Shown here: in pieces, positions 47,325 through 59,516 of the stretch
How positions within the stretch are numbered: position 1 is the first letter of the stretch
Layout of the letters: each line of letters begins with the position of its first letter
DNA from: Allomyces arbusculus
Taxonomy: Eukaryota > Blastocladiomycota > Blastocladiomycetes > Blastocladiales > Blastocladiaceae
DNA: 64,000 nucleotides
NCBI GenBank assembly: GCA_027604705.1
Contig: JADHYV010000001.1
Coordinates: 310,001-374,000, forward strand
Direction: 5' to 3'
Notes under the pieces: generated by a model
What the model was told of the DNA's origin: nothing
What the model saw: only the letters and a program-made list of their open reading frames with translations
Database searches by the model: none
Program-made: the position numbers and the translations under genes

Positions 47325-49440
47325 TCAGTTCAATCGCTCCTCGACCCCTTCGCGTATACCAATCTGGTGCTCCGACCACGCCCTGCCCGGTGCCACGCTC
47401 TTTCGGCGAATGCTCGTCAATTTTTTTGCACGCCCTTTCGCGATCCCGGCCTCGATGAGTGCCAGGACCGCGCCGAACACGGTGGGGATCATGCGGTGGC
47501 TGTTGGTCGACGACCCAAACGCGTCGCTCAGGACCGCGCTTCCGTGAATAAACTGGTAATGCAGAGCCTTGGTCGCAACTGAAATCACGAAAAAGGCGCC
47601 CCACGCGAGCCCCGTGGCGAGCTGCGCCGTGCAAATAGTGGAGGAGGGCGCGGCCGTCCAGAGCATGGACCACGCGTGCATGGATCCGATCGCGAGGGTC
47701 GTAAGCAGAAGCCACGACGGGTTGCTGGTAACCACTAAGCGGTGCTTGCGCTGGAACGAGACGAGGTAGAGGAAAGAGACGAGATGGACGAAAAGCCCAA
47801 CCGCGAAAACGGCGAGGAAAATTTTACCGTCGTTGAGCTGCTCCGAGACGCCGACCTTGGGGATTGTTACGACCGACATCCGGAATGCAGGTGTGTTCAA
47901 GACGGTCGACGACTGCATGTTGGCGCGTACCCGCACACGGGACTGCATCGTCTCCGCCGCCCCATGTCATGGCGCGAGCATCGCATCGCGCACATTGTCC
48001 ACCGCCGGCGCTGTGGCCAACGACGCGTCAGTAGGTAGTGCAATCAACGGCGGCCAATCGAACCCATGAAACGCCCTCATCTGAGACCTTGGCCAGACTC
48101 GAATCGCATTGACCATGCGCGCGACAATCGGCGGCAGTTCGTCAGCCGGGGCGGCGTGGCCATTCGCATCAACGACCGCGAATCGGAACCGCACAACACT
48201 CGTCGTATCATTTTCCAGCATCATGGTCTGGAACAGCGGCGCGTACCCGGGCGGGGGTACGGCCTGTGCCTGCGTCAGGAGTCGTCGCGAACGCCGACGG
48301 TTGCAAGATACGGCGGCGACGCAGCACCCATTCGATCGCGTCGGACAGGTCGATGGGGAACTGGCACATGAGTCCCGCGATTACACTCGCACTGGCCCGT
48401 GGTCGTGCAGTTGCTGTGAATGCACCCTTGCAGGCACGCGACCGTCGTGCACATTTGGTAGGAGGGCCCAAGCGGTGTCTCGAAGTCCAGCTGCATGGGC
48501 GCGTCGCATGGCAGGACCGTGATGTCCTGTGACCTGCAAGAGCGTGTCGGTGAAATCTGGTGGTCGGGTGACAATGGATCGATATTTGTCAGGCAGGAAT
48601 CTCTCCAGGCAGCAGCAGCCGGTTGCGAGAACAAAACCGGTGGAGAAGTAAGCCGCAATGTTGAGCAAGGTACCCGTGATCGCAGACGAGCCAATTTCGA
48701 CGCGACCGCCGCCGGTACTGCAAGTGATGGCGCGGCTGCTTTGAGCCAAGACTTGGTTCATGCGTGTGCGGTCGAGGCCTGCGCGGTAATGGACCCGGTG
48801 CCAGACGCAGTCGCGCGAAACAGTGCTTGTCCGCTGCTCCCTGTCCCAGTGCCATGCCAGGCGCGAAATACGCAAAAATGCGTGTCGTGAGCAATTACAA
48901 TCTATAAATGGGCAGCTTTGATCGTGCTGTTGACCAACGCACCCAGAATGTTACACGCGTCGATGGTTAAGAAAGCGCCATTCTTGACGGCAAACGTAGA
49001 CTAGCCGTCGATCGCCATGACCGCTGCACTGGTCGGCTCAACATCGGCAAACATGACGCCCGCCCAAATCACATTGGCGCCCGAGTGTGTCACAAGCGGC
49101 CCTTGCACATCGGCATGCGATGCGTCGGGTACGATTTGCACAGGTGCACCCGAACGTGTGGCGGGCTCGTGGACGGGAACAACATTGCCGAATTGACACG
49201 GATTCGCGGGCAATGCGTATCAGCCCGGTGCCAGCACCAGGCGCACGGGATTCGCTGCTGAACTGGCGTGTAGCGCGGACCAGGCCTCAGAGAGCGTCAA
49301 GAACGGAGCGGTCGATGAGCCTATGCGTGAGCCTGCGGCGACGGTCGCGTTCACATATAATGTCCCTGCGTAGGCGGGCGCAATTGTGAGCACAATGAAA
49401 TCGACGAGAGCGGCGGCGTGAAACAGAGCGGTACTGATGG
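47325..49440 (-). pseudogene. Broken receptor gene: right-handed beta-helix ectodomain plus class C 7TM fragment
   Basis: Read on the minus strand, the order is: a signal-like segment (ALFHAAALVDFIVLTIAPAYA); a beta-helix start (GTLYVNATVAAGS, PFLTLSEAWSALHASSAAN); rungs such as NVIWAGVMFADVEPTSAAV and SSAITGTLLN; a Cys-rich EGF-like piece (CLQGCIHSNCTTTGQCECN); then class C receptor helices 1 to about 4 (KIFLAVFAVGLFVHLVSFLY, SWLLLTTLAIGSMHAWSMLW, AQLATGLAWGAFFVISVATK). In-frame stops interrupt it (TGA at 49220-49222, TAG at 49001-49003, TGA near 47968). The frame shifts near 48385, and helices 5-7 are absent. The last TGA could lie in a 51-bp intron, but the first two have no good splice escape. 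I therefore call it a decayed host gene. The family would be a surface receptor signalling through G proteins. Confidence 0.6.
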
Positions 49441-50260
49441 TCGAAAGCGAAGGACTGGCTGTGCGCCGTCGTCTTGGCGCGAGCGTCGCTGCGGGTACGA
49501 ACAGCGAATGCCATCGAAGGCAGTATTTGCAGCCATGGCGTTGACGAGGTTGACGATGCGGGTAAGAGAGCCGGAAAGTGGAAATGCGATGCGCCAGCGA
49601 CAGTTGCTGTGACAGAACCCCAGGCAACGCATCGATCGTGATGGTCCCTCCGTTCACTCCCCCTGCCCGTCGACGAACACGCGGAGCGTCGACATGAGAA
49701 ACCGCTATTGTATTCTCATTTGGCATAGCGGAATCTTGGCAGTAAAAAGTCGTCCATTTCGAAATATGAGTCGTAAATTTGATTGACGTTTGGCAAGCAG
49801 GCTGGCCGGTCGAGCATATCCAGGATGTGGTGGGCTGCATACTCTTCCGAGTGTGCACACACTCGTTCCATTTGTTAATGGCATGCAAAAAGCGTTGTTG
49901 TTATTGGTTGTTTGGTGTGCGAGGTTTTTGGAAATGCTGCATGCACGGATGGCGCCGCGATCATTTGTTGGATCGCGCGTCGTGCTTGATGGTTTAAATG
50001 ACGTGGTCCCGGGACGCTTGTGCGTCAGAAAGGCTGGGAAAGATCACATTTTTGATTACAACCGTGCCTTGACGACCTCAACATCGACTCTCAAGTACAC
50101 CATCGCTACCAAGCGCACAAAGACCGGAGGTTGGGCACCGTCGAACACCAGGAGGTGCGCAAAGCAAAGCAGAAATGACTCACAACAATAACATGAGTAT
50201 ATCAACTCGATTTCATTTCTCCAGGCACGAAACGAGGCCCAGCTAACCATCAGCAAATTC
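49441..50260. other. Intergenic region, AT-richer
   Basis: Upstream of the broken receptor and downstream of SNU114. No frame with coding bias, no RNA gene. Confidence 0.5.
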
Positions 50261-53200
50261 TTACAAGAACGATACCTGCCCGAGCTCTTGGCGCGCCAAC
50301 TCAACAAGCATAGGATCGTCCAGGAATTTGGCCACCGACACGTCCTCGGCGAGCCCCTTGCGACGGCGCGTCTTGATCATAAAATCGCGTGCGAGGTGCG
50401 GCGCCGGCGACGGCTCGAGCGGACGCAGCACGATATTACGGTCGAGTGGGTCGCCCGGGACCATTTGGAAATGGTCAAACACCGACTGCGCAAACGCCTG
50501 GCCCTGCGTGTGCGTGCGCAAATCCGTCTCGAAACCAAACGAGTCCATGACGGGCAAGTAGGCGCGCACTGTCGTGAGCGGCGTGCCGGCTTTCGGCACG
50601 TCTTGCGTAACGTGTCCACGACGCCGCGCGAGCACTTGGTAGACGGCGGCAACACAGTCGGCCGGTGCCTGCACCTCGACAAAGTAGACGGGCTCCATCA
50701 ACCGCGGTGCAGCCATCAAGAACGACGCGTGCACGAGCCGCCGCGCCGTTGGAATCAATTGCCCACCACCGCGATGCATGGCCTCTTGCGCAATCTCGGC
50801 ACCAACCATGCGCATCTGCACTTGCCGCATCGGCTCGTCGCAGAGCGGGCCCTCGCGCGTACCCCACTGGAACCCTTGCTTGATGCTCTCGGCCACGGCA
50901 CGCACGAGTTTCTTGTCGACTTCGCCGGGAAGCGTGTCGTCGAGCAACAAGTTCGGGCCGCGCGAGTCGGGTCCAAACGCCCAAATTGACCGACTCGCCA
51001 AAACGTCCCACCCGTACTGCTGCTCAAAGTGCTGCGCGCGCTGCCGCGCCGGCATGTCGGACGTGATCACCCCATTCTCGATATCACGCGCAATTTGCGG
51101 GTCCAAGGGCTCGGCGAGCATCGTGAGTTTGTTGCGCTTATTCGGCGACTCGGCAAAGCACTTGAGGGCCGAAGTTTCGCAGACCGTCTCGGCAAATTTG
51201 GTGACCGGGTCGGAGACCTTGATTTCGATATCGGCGTACTGGCGGCGCAGGTCGTGCAGCACGCAGTCGAGGTACAGCTCACCGGGCCCAAACAGGACGT
51301 GCTCACCCGACTCTTCCACCTTAGTCACGGCGAGCGGATAGGACTTGTTGATTTTGCGCAGACCATCGAGCATCTTGGGCAGTTCCGACGGGTGCACGGG
51401 CTCAATCGCGACCTTGACGACCGACTGCGTCACGTGGCGCAGAGGCGCAAAGATGCGCATGTCCTCGGTGAGCGGGTGCTGTGCGTCGACAATCGTCGCC
51501 GTCTTGACGATACTTGCCGTGACGCCACCGAGCAACACCCAGTTACCCGCCGTGAATTCCGCGACGTTGATACTGTACCGCGTCGCGTAGACGGCGACGC
51601 TCGCCACCGTGGCCTTGGCTGAATCCTCCTCGTCCTCGATCGAGTAACCCTCGCCGAGCACGCGCACGGCCTGGCCCTTGCGCACGGTACCCGAGACGAT
51701 ACGGCCAAACGCATCAAACGTCGACGCATCGTCGCGCGGGAACAGTTTGGCCACATGAATCACGAGCGGCGCGTCGTCGTCGAGCGCACACCGCTGCATG
51801 GCCGCGACAATCTCGTCAGTCATGTCACCTGTGTAGTGCCGCTCGACCCACGTCTTGGCGTGCACGACGGGACTCGGCAGGGCGCGCGCGACCATGTCCA
51901 CGAACCCGGCCGCCGTGCCAAAGAACCGCGTCATAACGAGCCGCAGCAGCGGGGCCACGTCCATTTCGAGTTCGGATTTCTTGATGGGGATGCCGAGATC
52001 CGTCAGGACTTGCTTGATGTGGTCGGCCGATTCACCGAGCGTCACGGCAAACAGCTTGTAGAGCGGTTCGAGAATGAAGTGTACGAATGACCGCACGCCG
52101 CCCTTGCCGGCGGTGCGCGAAAATCCGCGCGTCGAGGGCTGGTAGTAGACGTTGCCCCATAGCCGGCGTGCGAGCATTTTCGGGTCGATGCCCTCTACAA
52201 TGTGCCAAACGGCCCAGGTCAATCAAAATCGGCAGCACGCGCGGCGTGATTCTGAACAGAAAATGGCCAGTACCATACGACTCGCAATACAAGTGCGCAA
52301 ACGACAAGAGCGAAAACGAGAAGCCAAACTCGGTCGAAGCAAAGCACACATTGCCGCGCTCAGGGCTGACACGCAACTCATCCGCGCGCTCTGGTGGCAC
52401 GAGCCCACCGACAATCGTGTTGACCTCCTCGATCACGTGCAGCAACTTGAAGTACGCGTCCATCGGCGGCAACTTGAGCTCCATGATCAACCGGTCAATC
52501 TTGTTGACGACGAGGACAAACGGCATACTGTCGGCAACAATCTTACGCAGCAGCCGCTCCGTGTTGACCATGACCCCCTCGACCGCATCAACGACTACAA
52601 CCGCGCCGTCAGCGAGCCTCAGCGCGGCCACGGCTTCGTCCACGAAATCGACATGCCCGGGCGTGTCCATGACGTGCAGCAGATAGGACTTGCTGCGCAA
52701 ATCCTGCATGACCAGCGACATGGGCGCGCACTTGATGGACAGGCCGCGGTCGCGCTCGAGCATGTGCACGTCCGTGTACCTGTTGGTCTTTTCCATATCC
52801 CATCGCAGCGTCGGGTGCGTTTGCTCGACGAGCATGTCCAGGAGCGCCGTTTTACCGTGGTGCAGGTGGCCGACGACGGCCACGTTGCGGACAAGGTCGG
52901 GATGCCGCGACAATTCGACAAGGAAGCTATGGATCAGCAAGGTGCAAACCGGAACGGAGCGAGGTTCAGTCTTTTTTGATGTAACACGCAAGAACGAACG
53001 TTGAGCACAATTTTGCGACAAACAGCCCAGGTGTTAACTCAGAAACAGCGCGCCAACGTACTCTTTAGAATACGTCGTCTCCGGCAAATCCTTTTCGAGC
53101 ACCTGGAAACTCTTGACCTTGACGGGCGCAATAATCGGTTCCGAGAGCGGCTGCGCGTCCTCTTCCTGGACGAGCGTCTCAACGTCGGCGCCGTAGACCT

Positions 53201-53459
53201 CGGACGCGGACGGGTAATAGTCCTTGTCCTCGTGCAGCACAATTTGCATGGCTGAGGCCTCGGTCATGACCACGTCGGCCGCACTTGGCGGTTCGGCACC
53301 GGCCCCAAACATGTCCTCGTCCTCGTCGTCCTGGTCGCCATAGCGTGATCCTGCAGGTCCCGCGGCGCGCGCGCCGAGCAGGTCGTCATCGTCGTCGTCC
53401 TCATCGTCGAGGTCGGGGCCAATGTAGTTGCCAAACTCATCGTAGAGCGAGGGATCCAT
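50261..53459 (-). CDS. SNU114: Snu114/EFTUD2, U5 snRNP GTPase of the spliceosome
   Basis: Three exons, complement of 50261..52194, 52274..52926 and 53062..53459, give 994 aa (human EFTUD2 is 972). It starts [17 protein letters not shown], the typical acidic N-terminus. The GTPase has [14 protein letters not shown] (G1), [13 protein letters not shown] (G3) and [16 protein letters not shown] (G4). EF-G/EF-2-like domains follow ([53 protein letters not shown]), and the end is domain V ([14 protein letters not shown]). Family knowledge: it controls Brr2 and Prp8 during activation and disassembly of the spliceosome. All joins restore conserved sequence ([23 protein letters not shown]). It is of interest here because the local 5' splice sites are unusual. 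Confidence 0.96.
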
Positions 53460-53936
53460 GGTCGTTCAAGCGGTCACGGCACTTCAGCCCTAATTTGTTG
53501 GTCTTGGTCAAGTGCAACGAGTTGAGTCGTCGCGAAGACAGCGTATTCTTGAAGCTGATCAGTGATCTGCAGCCCGTTCACGCTCGAAAGCAGAGCGGTC
53601 GTGCACGACGACGGCACGTCTGATCGCCAGCAAATCATGTGACTTGTAGAAAAAATGAGCGACATACGCCAACCTATTTGTCAAATGACGCCTATTTTGT
53701 TGCTATCCGTCGTAAGGGTCAGGAAGATCAGCTTCATCCCTATTCGGTTTGCTCACTAAATTTTGCAAGATTCGACCACGACAGCGAGCGTGAGCGGTGT
53801 GCTGCCGGCGGAAAAACTTTGCGCACGGGCGGTCGTTAAGAGTCTTGAAGATTATGGCCAAACCAGACAAAAAGAGACGGCTTCGATGGTATCATATGAA
53901 ACAGACTGCTCCCACTGCCTCCATCCAGCACCGCGC
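53460..53936. other. Intergenic region between SNU114 and the Rco1-like gene
   Basis: Upstream flank of SNU114 and 3' flank of the Rco1-like gene, both minus strand. No other feature supported. Confidence 0.55.
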
Positions 53937-56815
53937 TTACGCGCCGCGTAACGCGAGGAGCCCATCCATGGCCGGCCGCACGGTCCGCACCTTGGTCACA
54001 AACGCGCTCATGACGGCCGTTTCATCCACCGGCTCCCACGCGAGCTGCTCGATCACCTGTTCCGCTCTAGCGACGGGTGCGCTCGCACGTGCCTTGCTCG
54101 AGCGGAGGGCGCGCGTTTCCCGCAACGACGCCTCTTCGGGCACTGCGATGATGCGACGCGGTAGGTCCCAAACGACGTGGCACGGACACATCCACGGGTT
54201 CGGCGGCGGGATCGTCTTGGGCACGCACGGGAGGCAGTCGAGGTGCCAGTGCCGTGGGCACACGGAGCACGCGTACAGGTACTGGCCTTGGTTGATGTGC
54301 GCAAGCCCACCACACGCGTAGCAGAGCGCGGGTACGGGCGCGGCGGGATCGATCGGGCGGGAGGGGAGCACGTCGGTGAGACGCGGTGCTTGCGGTCGTG
54401 ATCTGCAAAATACTCAAAGTCAGATCCGAAAATCAAACAATTCGTAACAGAAGAGTTAATGCCACGCACCCATCATCTCCACCCTTTGCCGCAAGCAAGC
54501 GGCGCCCCGGCGTCCCGTCCACCTCGACGATCACGTCGACGCGGTGCCAAAGAGTCAGTGGGAGATTAAACTCGATAGGGCACCGCGTCTCGACCGCATC
54601 CATCATCGCTGCAAACATTTTCTCGGTGCGGGTGCGTTTCGCGACAGGGAACTTGGTCTGGCCCGTGTATTCGTGCACCAACGGCCCGTGCGGAACAAGT
54701 CGGCGAACATGGCGGGGCGGTGATGGCGGCGTGGGCGACGTGACCGGTGATACTTGCCGGGATGCCGCACGCGAAGCAGCGGCCGCGGCAGCACGCACGA
54801 CAGCAGCCGGGATGCGGATCGTGGTCGGCGACAGACTGGGCCCAGTGGAGAGCGGCAAAGGGGCGGACGGCAGGCGCAAGTCCAAAGCCGAGTCAGACCC
54901 AAAAACGGGCGAGTGCGGCCGCGTCGCGCTCGTACTGCTGTCAGGACTGGGTAGGACAACGGGCGCATGCTGCGGGGGAACAGACTCTCTCAGGGGCAGA
55001 ACGAGGCCTCGACTCTGATCGAATACGAAAATAATAGGTGAGTGAGGACATGTGAGATTGACCGGTGGACAAAATTGAACGTACAATGGCGCACTCCCGA
55101 CAAAACCATTCCCCGTCGGGCGCGGTTTCCGGGGCCAAGGGCGGGTCGAGACAGATCAAATGAAACGACCGCGGGCACCCTTCGCAGCACAGCAAATGAC
55201 CGTCGTCGCGGCACGAAAAGCAAGTATCTTGGTTGACCTGGGACAAAATGGAGCATGGCGAATGTACGTGAGTCTTTTCACGCTCGGACGGGTTAGCAAA
55301 AACAGCAGAGAGCGCCAGCAAAAATGACGGCGTACAATGTCGTTGTTGCCCCTCCGTGGCGTACACTGCAAGTACCGCGCACGTTCGGCATCGAACATGT
55401 TTCTAACGAGGAAATATAACGCTTGAGTCAAGTGGAGTGAGCTGAATTACAGAAGCACAACTTTCAACGTACCGACGAACCGCATCAGCATATTTGGCAA
55501 CAAAATCGTCGTGCTTAGCTGGCTTTGATGCCTCTTTCCGCATCTTGGCCAACTGGTTCGCCGCGGCACGTTTCGGTTTCACAATCGGAGCTGGAATGTC
55601 AAGGAGAATCGCGCCATGCGAAACCGGATCCAGCCCAACACCTGCTGCTGCTGCTACTGCTGCTGCTGATGACGAAGATGCGAGTGCAGCCGTCTTTTGC
55701 GCGACCGCCCGTGCCGGTTTGCGATTTGGAATCGCAATGACGAGCGGAACGCGGTCGTCCTCGACTTCCTTCGGTTGGTCGACCGAAACCGCATCGGATG
55801 CGTACATGCCGAAAGAAGCTACTTGGAGCTGCGAATCATCGTCGACCGCCTGCTCGCGCTCCACCGGGACCGGCGGGTCGTTGGACGCCGGGTCTGACTC
55901 GTCAGCACTGACGCGCAGCGCCGACGAGGCGGCGAGTGCGGCCCTGCGCGTGCTACGACGGGGCACTGGGCGTGGTTCCGACACGGCAGGGCGGGCACCA
56001 CGACGACCAGCCGTCCCGGATGGCGTCGACTGCTGCTCCGGATCCGCTGGTGGCACATCCACGTCTGCGACCGCAACTTGGTCAATCCGACTCGGTCCAG
56101 CGTTGAGTCCGGGACGCGTCGCTTCGAGCAAACCGGCCGCAGGCAGCTCGACTCGAGCGTTCTCCGTGCGCCGACGGCGTGCGCCCCGCGTCTCGGGTGC
56201 GCCACCGGGGTCAGCAGCGACACCGGAGTCAGCAGCGGCACCTCCGCCATTGTGAACAGAATCGGGCCGTTCCCGCCGCTTGCGGCCGCGCTTGGGCGCC
56301 GGGCATGACGAGATGGGATCGGCTGGCACTGGTGCAAGAACGGGATCGGCGTCACGCATCGTGACGGCGTTGGCCAGGTCAGGCGAGTGGACGGGTGTTG
56401 CACGCGGGGACAGAAGCGGCGCCGACGTGTGGATCGCTTGGCTTGGCGAGATAAGACTTGGCGCGCCGACCGTTGCCTCGCGAACAGGAGCAGCGTGCCA
56501 CGAGCTGCTCGCCAGTGACATCGAGCCAACCCCAGCGCTCGGGCGCAGCTGCTGGCTCACTGTGCCGTCGACGTCGTGCACAGCCTTGCCGAGCGGGTCG
56601 ACACACAACGGCAAGAGCGGTCCGCTGGCCGGAACGTTCTGAGTCGTCGAGGTCGCGGAAATGGGAGCTGCCGCGGCGGGCGGCGGCGTCAAGATGAGTC
56701 GGATTTTCTTCACAACCGGCGCCGGTGGCCGGTCCGACGTGATGGGCACAACACGATTCGAGTCCGTTGGTGGCATTGTGAGCGGATTGGTTGTGGTCGG
56801 TGAGCGTTTGGGCAT
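53937..56815 (-). CDS. RCO1: Rco1-like double PHD-finger subunit of the Rpd3S/Clr6-type histone deacetylase complex
   Basis: Five exons, complement of 53937..54402, 54470..55014, 55085..55237, 55336..55402 and 55473..56815, give 857 aa. Start is the ATG at 56815; the frame stays open upstream. Residues 1-450 are disordered with basic patches (KRGRKRRERPDS). The first PHD finger spans exon 3, NQDTCFSCRDDGHLLCCEGC, then PRSFHLICLDPPL and EWFCRECAI, with a complete C4HC3 set. A linker (SRGLVLPLRESVPP) is followed by the second finger, ALCYACGGLAHIN, YACSVCPRHWHLDCLP and PWMCPCHV. The single-finger-then-distant-finger layout is that of Rco1/Cph1. Family knowledge: it reads the H3 tail with Eaf3 to suppress cryptic transcription in gene bodies. 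Cti6-like proteins are the main alternative, but they have one finger. Confidence 0.85.
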
Positions 56816-58554
56816 GCGGGCGACAGTGGTGGCAGGTGGGCCTTGAAGAGCAATGGGGCCGCCGCTGAACCGACGAGTCGATGGGCCGAGGGCACTGGCG
56901 ACTTGATGGCCGAGGTAACCACGCGCGATTTTGGGCAGCACGGGATACGATGGACGTGAACGGTTGGTTGGGCGTGTTTGTGGTCGTGTTCGTGCAGGGC
57001 TGCGTGCGTTTGGTGCCTTCCGCCCACCCTTCGGTTGGTGCAGTAATGCAGCTGTGGAAATGACTGTGACGCCCTATCGTTAGGAACCTGGATGTCGCGC
57101 GACCCTGACTCTGCTGAGCAGCGGACTCGCGCTGAGCAGCAATGGCTGCAAGGGTGAGAGCTGTACCGTTATGGCGACAGCAGGCGGGAGCAGAGGCCGT
57201 GGTGGTGTGACGGCCAGCAGCGCGGATGTTGGTTGAAAGCACGCGAGAGGCCAGGCCGTCGCGCCGATGCTGACAGGGAGTCGGATCAACCTGCTCGGGT
57301 GGGGCTCGTTGTCGTCGGGGGCGGCGAGGGAGTCGGCAAGACGACGAGCCCGGCTTGGGTGCTGGGTGTTGGTGGTGCGCGGGTCGGCCAGCCGGCAGAC
57401 GGACCGGTGCTGATAGCTGGCGCAAAAAGCAGCTGCGCGCACCTTGCCAGCCCTCCCACCTCCAAGCAAGCGCTCCGGGGAGCCGCGGCCATCATGCCCG
57501 ACGACGCTTTCGCGAGACATGCACGACCAGCACGCAGCGTCGCTGGTTGAAAGTCGGCACTCAGCGTGGTCGAGAACACACAGGACAAGCGGCGTGGCTG
57601 CGCTGGCGTTGGCAAGGTCAACAAGTCGCCCCACTGACCTCTTCAAAACGCGGCACAGGGCAGAGGCAACCGATCCTCCACCACAGCTTGCGAGCCGTGA
57701 GTGCAGCGGAGAGGGACCAGCATGAACGCAATGTATTTCCTGTAGAGAGCAAGTCCGCCGCGCCATTGACAATTAAGTCGTCGTGGGCCAACGTCGTTGA
57801 CCATGTCGGTCGCATCGATGGCACGGATGCTACGACCGACAGTAAAGAGCATCCCCAAAAACGCGTAGAAAGTTGGTTTCCACCGCCGCTGTCGCTGCAG
57901 CAGGTGCTTCAATGGCGGCGAGCAGTTGAACGTGGTCCACGCAGCAGGCCCGCGGGAACGGAAGTGGCGAGCCGCGACGCGACGGGTGATGAGCGCCTGC
58001 GAGGCGCCGTCGCACGGCAGCGGGGCACTGGCACGAAGACAGCTACAGTGCAGGGGCGACGGGTCGCATGGTGCTTGCTGAACGTGGTGAGCGGTGTCGT
58101 GTCGTGCATGCTGCTGCGATGGAACAGGACCAGTTTGCTGGAGAAGACGTGCAAGCAAAGCAGCAGCAGCCGGTCGCAAAATGCGCAGTGACTCAAACGC
58201 AGCCAACACACGAGCACTCGCAGCCTAAAGCGCGGGCACGTGATGCCCTGGAACAGACTTGATGTGAGCGACAGGATCGACCATAATTCGACTTTTCGCG
58301 CGTCGGCCGACCAGTCACCGTCGACGACCACGATGTCGACGACGAAATTGGCGATCAAGAGTCCACGACGCTGTCGCTCCCGCGCTGTTCCCGCCCACGC
58401 ACGGCTCGCTGGAACCGCAATCGTTACAATCCACCCGCCTCGACTTGCTGCAACCTGTGTAAATACGCCGCCGGCGCCGGCACCAACAATTGCTTCCACC
58501 ACGAAATCGACTGCCTCCCCACCATCCCGCCGTTGGCGCCGCCAATTCCCCATC
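56816..58554. other. Divergent region between the Rco1-like and ASF1 genes
   Basis: 1.7 kb between head-to-head genes. Long frames exist on both strands, but none has a recognisable domain or steady codon bias. A faint hydrophobic pattern on the minus strand is discussed under rejected items. Confidence 0.5.
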
Positions 58555-59298
58555 ATGTCCTACGTGAACATCACCGACGTCAAGATCTTGAAAAATGACC
58601 AGCCGTTTCTGGCCCCCTTCGAGTTTGAGATCACGTTCGAGTGCCTGAGCGAGCTCAAGGACGGTAAGCGGGCCTTTTTTCCGCAATGAAACCGGGTGGA
58701 GTCGAACCGCCGACGCTGATTGTACTTGGTACCTAGACCTCGAGTTCAAGGTCGTCTACGTGAGCTCCGGCACCAACGAGGACAAGGACCAGGTGCTCGA
58801 ATCCGTCTCAGTCGGGCCCATCCCGATTGGCATCAACAAGTTTGTGCTCGAGGTGCGCTCGTTGTCCTTGCCCTGAACCCATTTACCTCGTTTCCACTCG
58901 TGCTGACGCCATATTGCCCTCGTCACAAGGCACCACCACCCAACCCGTCGGCCATCGACGCGTCCGACCTGCTCGGTGTTTCCGTCGTCTTGCTGCAAGT
59001 CTCCTACATGAGTTCCGAGTTTATGCGCATCGGGTACCTCGTCAACAACGAGTACGCCGACCCGGCGCTCAAGGCGGCGCCACCGGCCCTGCCCGTCGTC
59101 GACCGCATCGTGAAGAACCTGCTGGCCGACAAGCCGCGCGTGACGCGGTTCCACATCAACTGGGACGACCCGCAGGCGACCTACTACCCGCGCAAGCTCC
59201 TCGACGACGATGGCGAGTACATTGATGTCCCGGACTCACCCGAGGACGGGATGGACCAGGATACGACAACGCCGGGGCCTGTTACGGCCGGGTTCTAG
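58555..59298 (+). CDS. ASF1: Asf1 histone H3-H4 chaperone
   Basis: Exons 58555..58663, 58737..58852 and 58930..59298 give 197 aa. It is a full Asf1 core: [55 protein letters not shown] (across splice 1), [40 protein letters not shown] and [12 protein letters not shown]. The H3-H4 binding face (V, L and the Asp/Glu of the first strands, R in FMRIGY) is present. The conserved core ends with FHINWDDP, and an acidic tail of about 40 residues follows, as in fungal orthologues. Family knowledge: it carries H3-H4 to CAF-1 and HIRA in the nucleus. Introns are 73 and 77 bp. Head to head with the Rco1-like chromatin gene. Confidence 0.96.
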
Positions 59299-59516
59299 CG
59301 GTCCCGCGGGGTCAAATGGAAAATAGCGGTTTTGTTTTTCTCCAGTCTCCACCGGGCCTTTCGTGTCCATCGGTTCTTTCTGGTCCATCCTCCAGTGCGT
59401 TGGTCAGTCGTTCAGAACATAATCTGCGTCCTATGTTTAATTCGGTCTGTTCACCACCACCACACGACCCCAGCGCACGCGCGCTGAGTCCATCCAACTC
59501 AACCTCTCTTCCTCTT

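Noticed and set aside
49001-49222. Reassigned stop codons as an explanation for the in-frame TGA and TAG in the receptor
   Set aside because: TAA, TAG and TGA all end intact genes elsewhere in the window, so decay is simpler.
57230-58556. Possible minus-strand membrane protein resembling the 7TM gene (hydrophobic VVDIV-type segment followed by [13 protein letters not shown])
   Set aside because: The resemblance is short, the frames change often without good splice sites, and the start would be antisense to the ASF1 start codon. It could be a relic, but I cannot support it.
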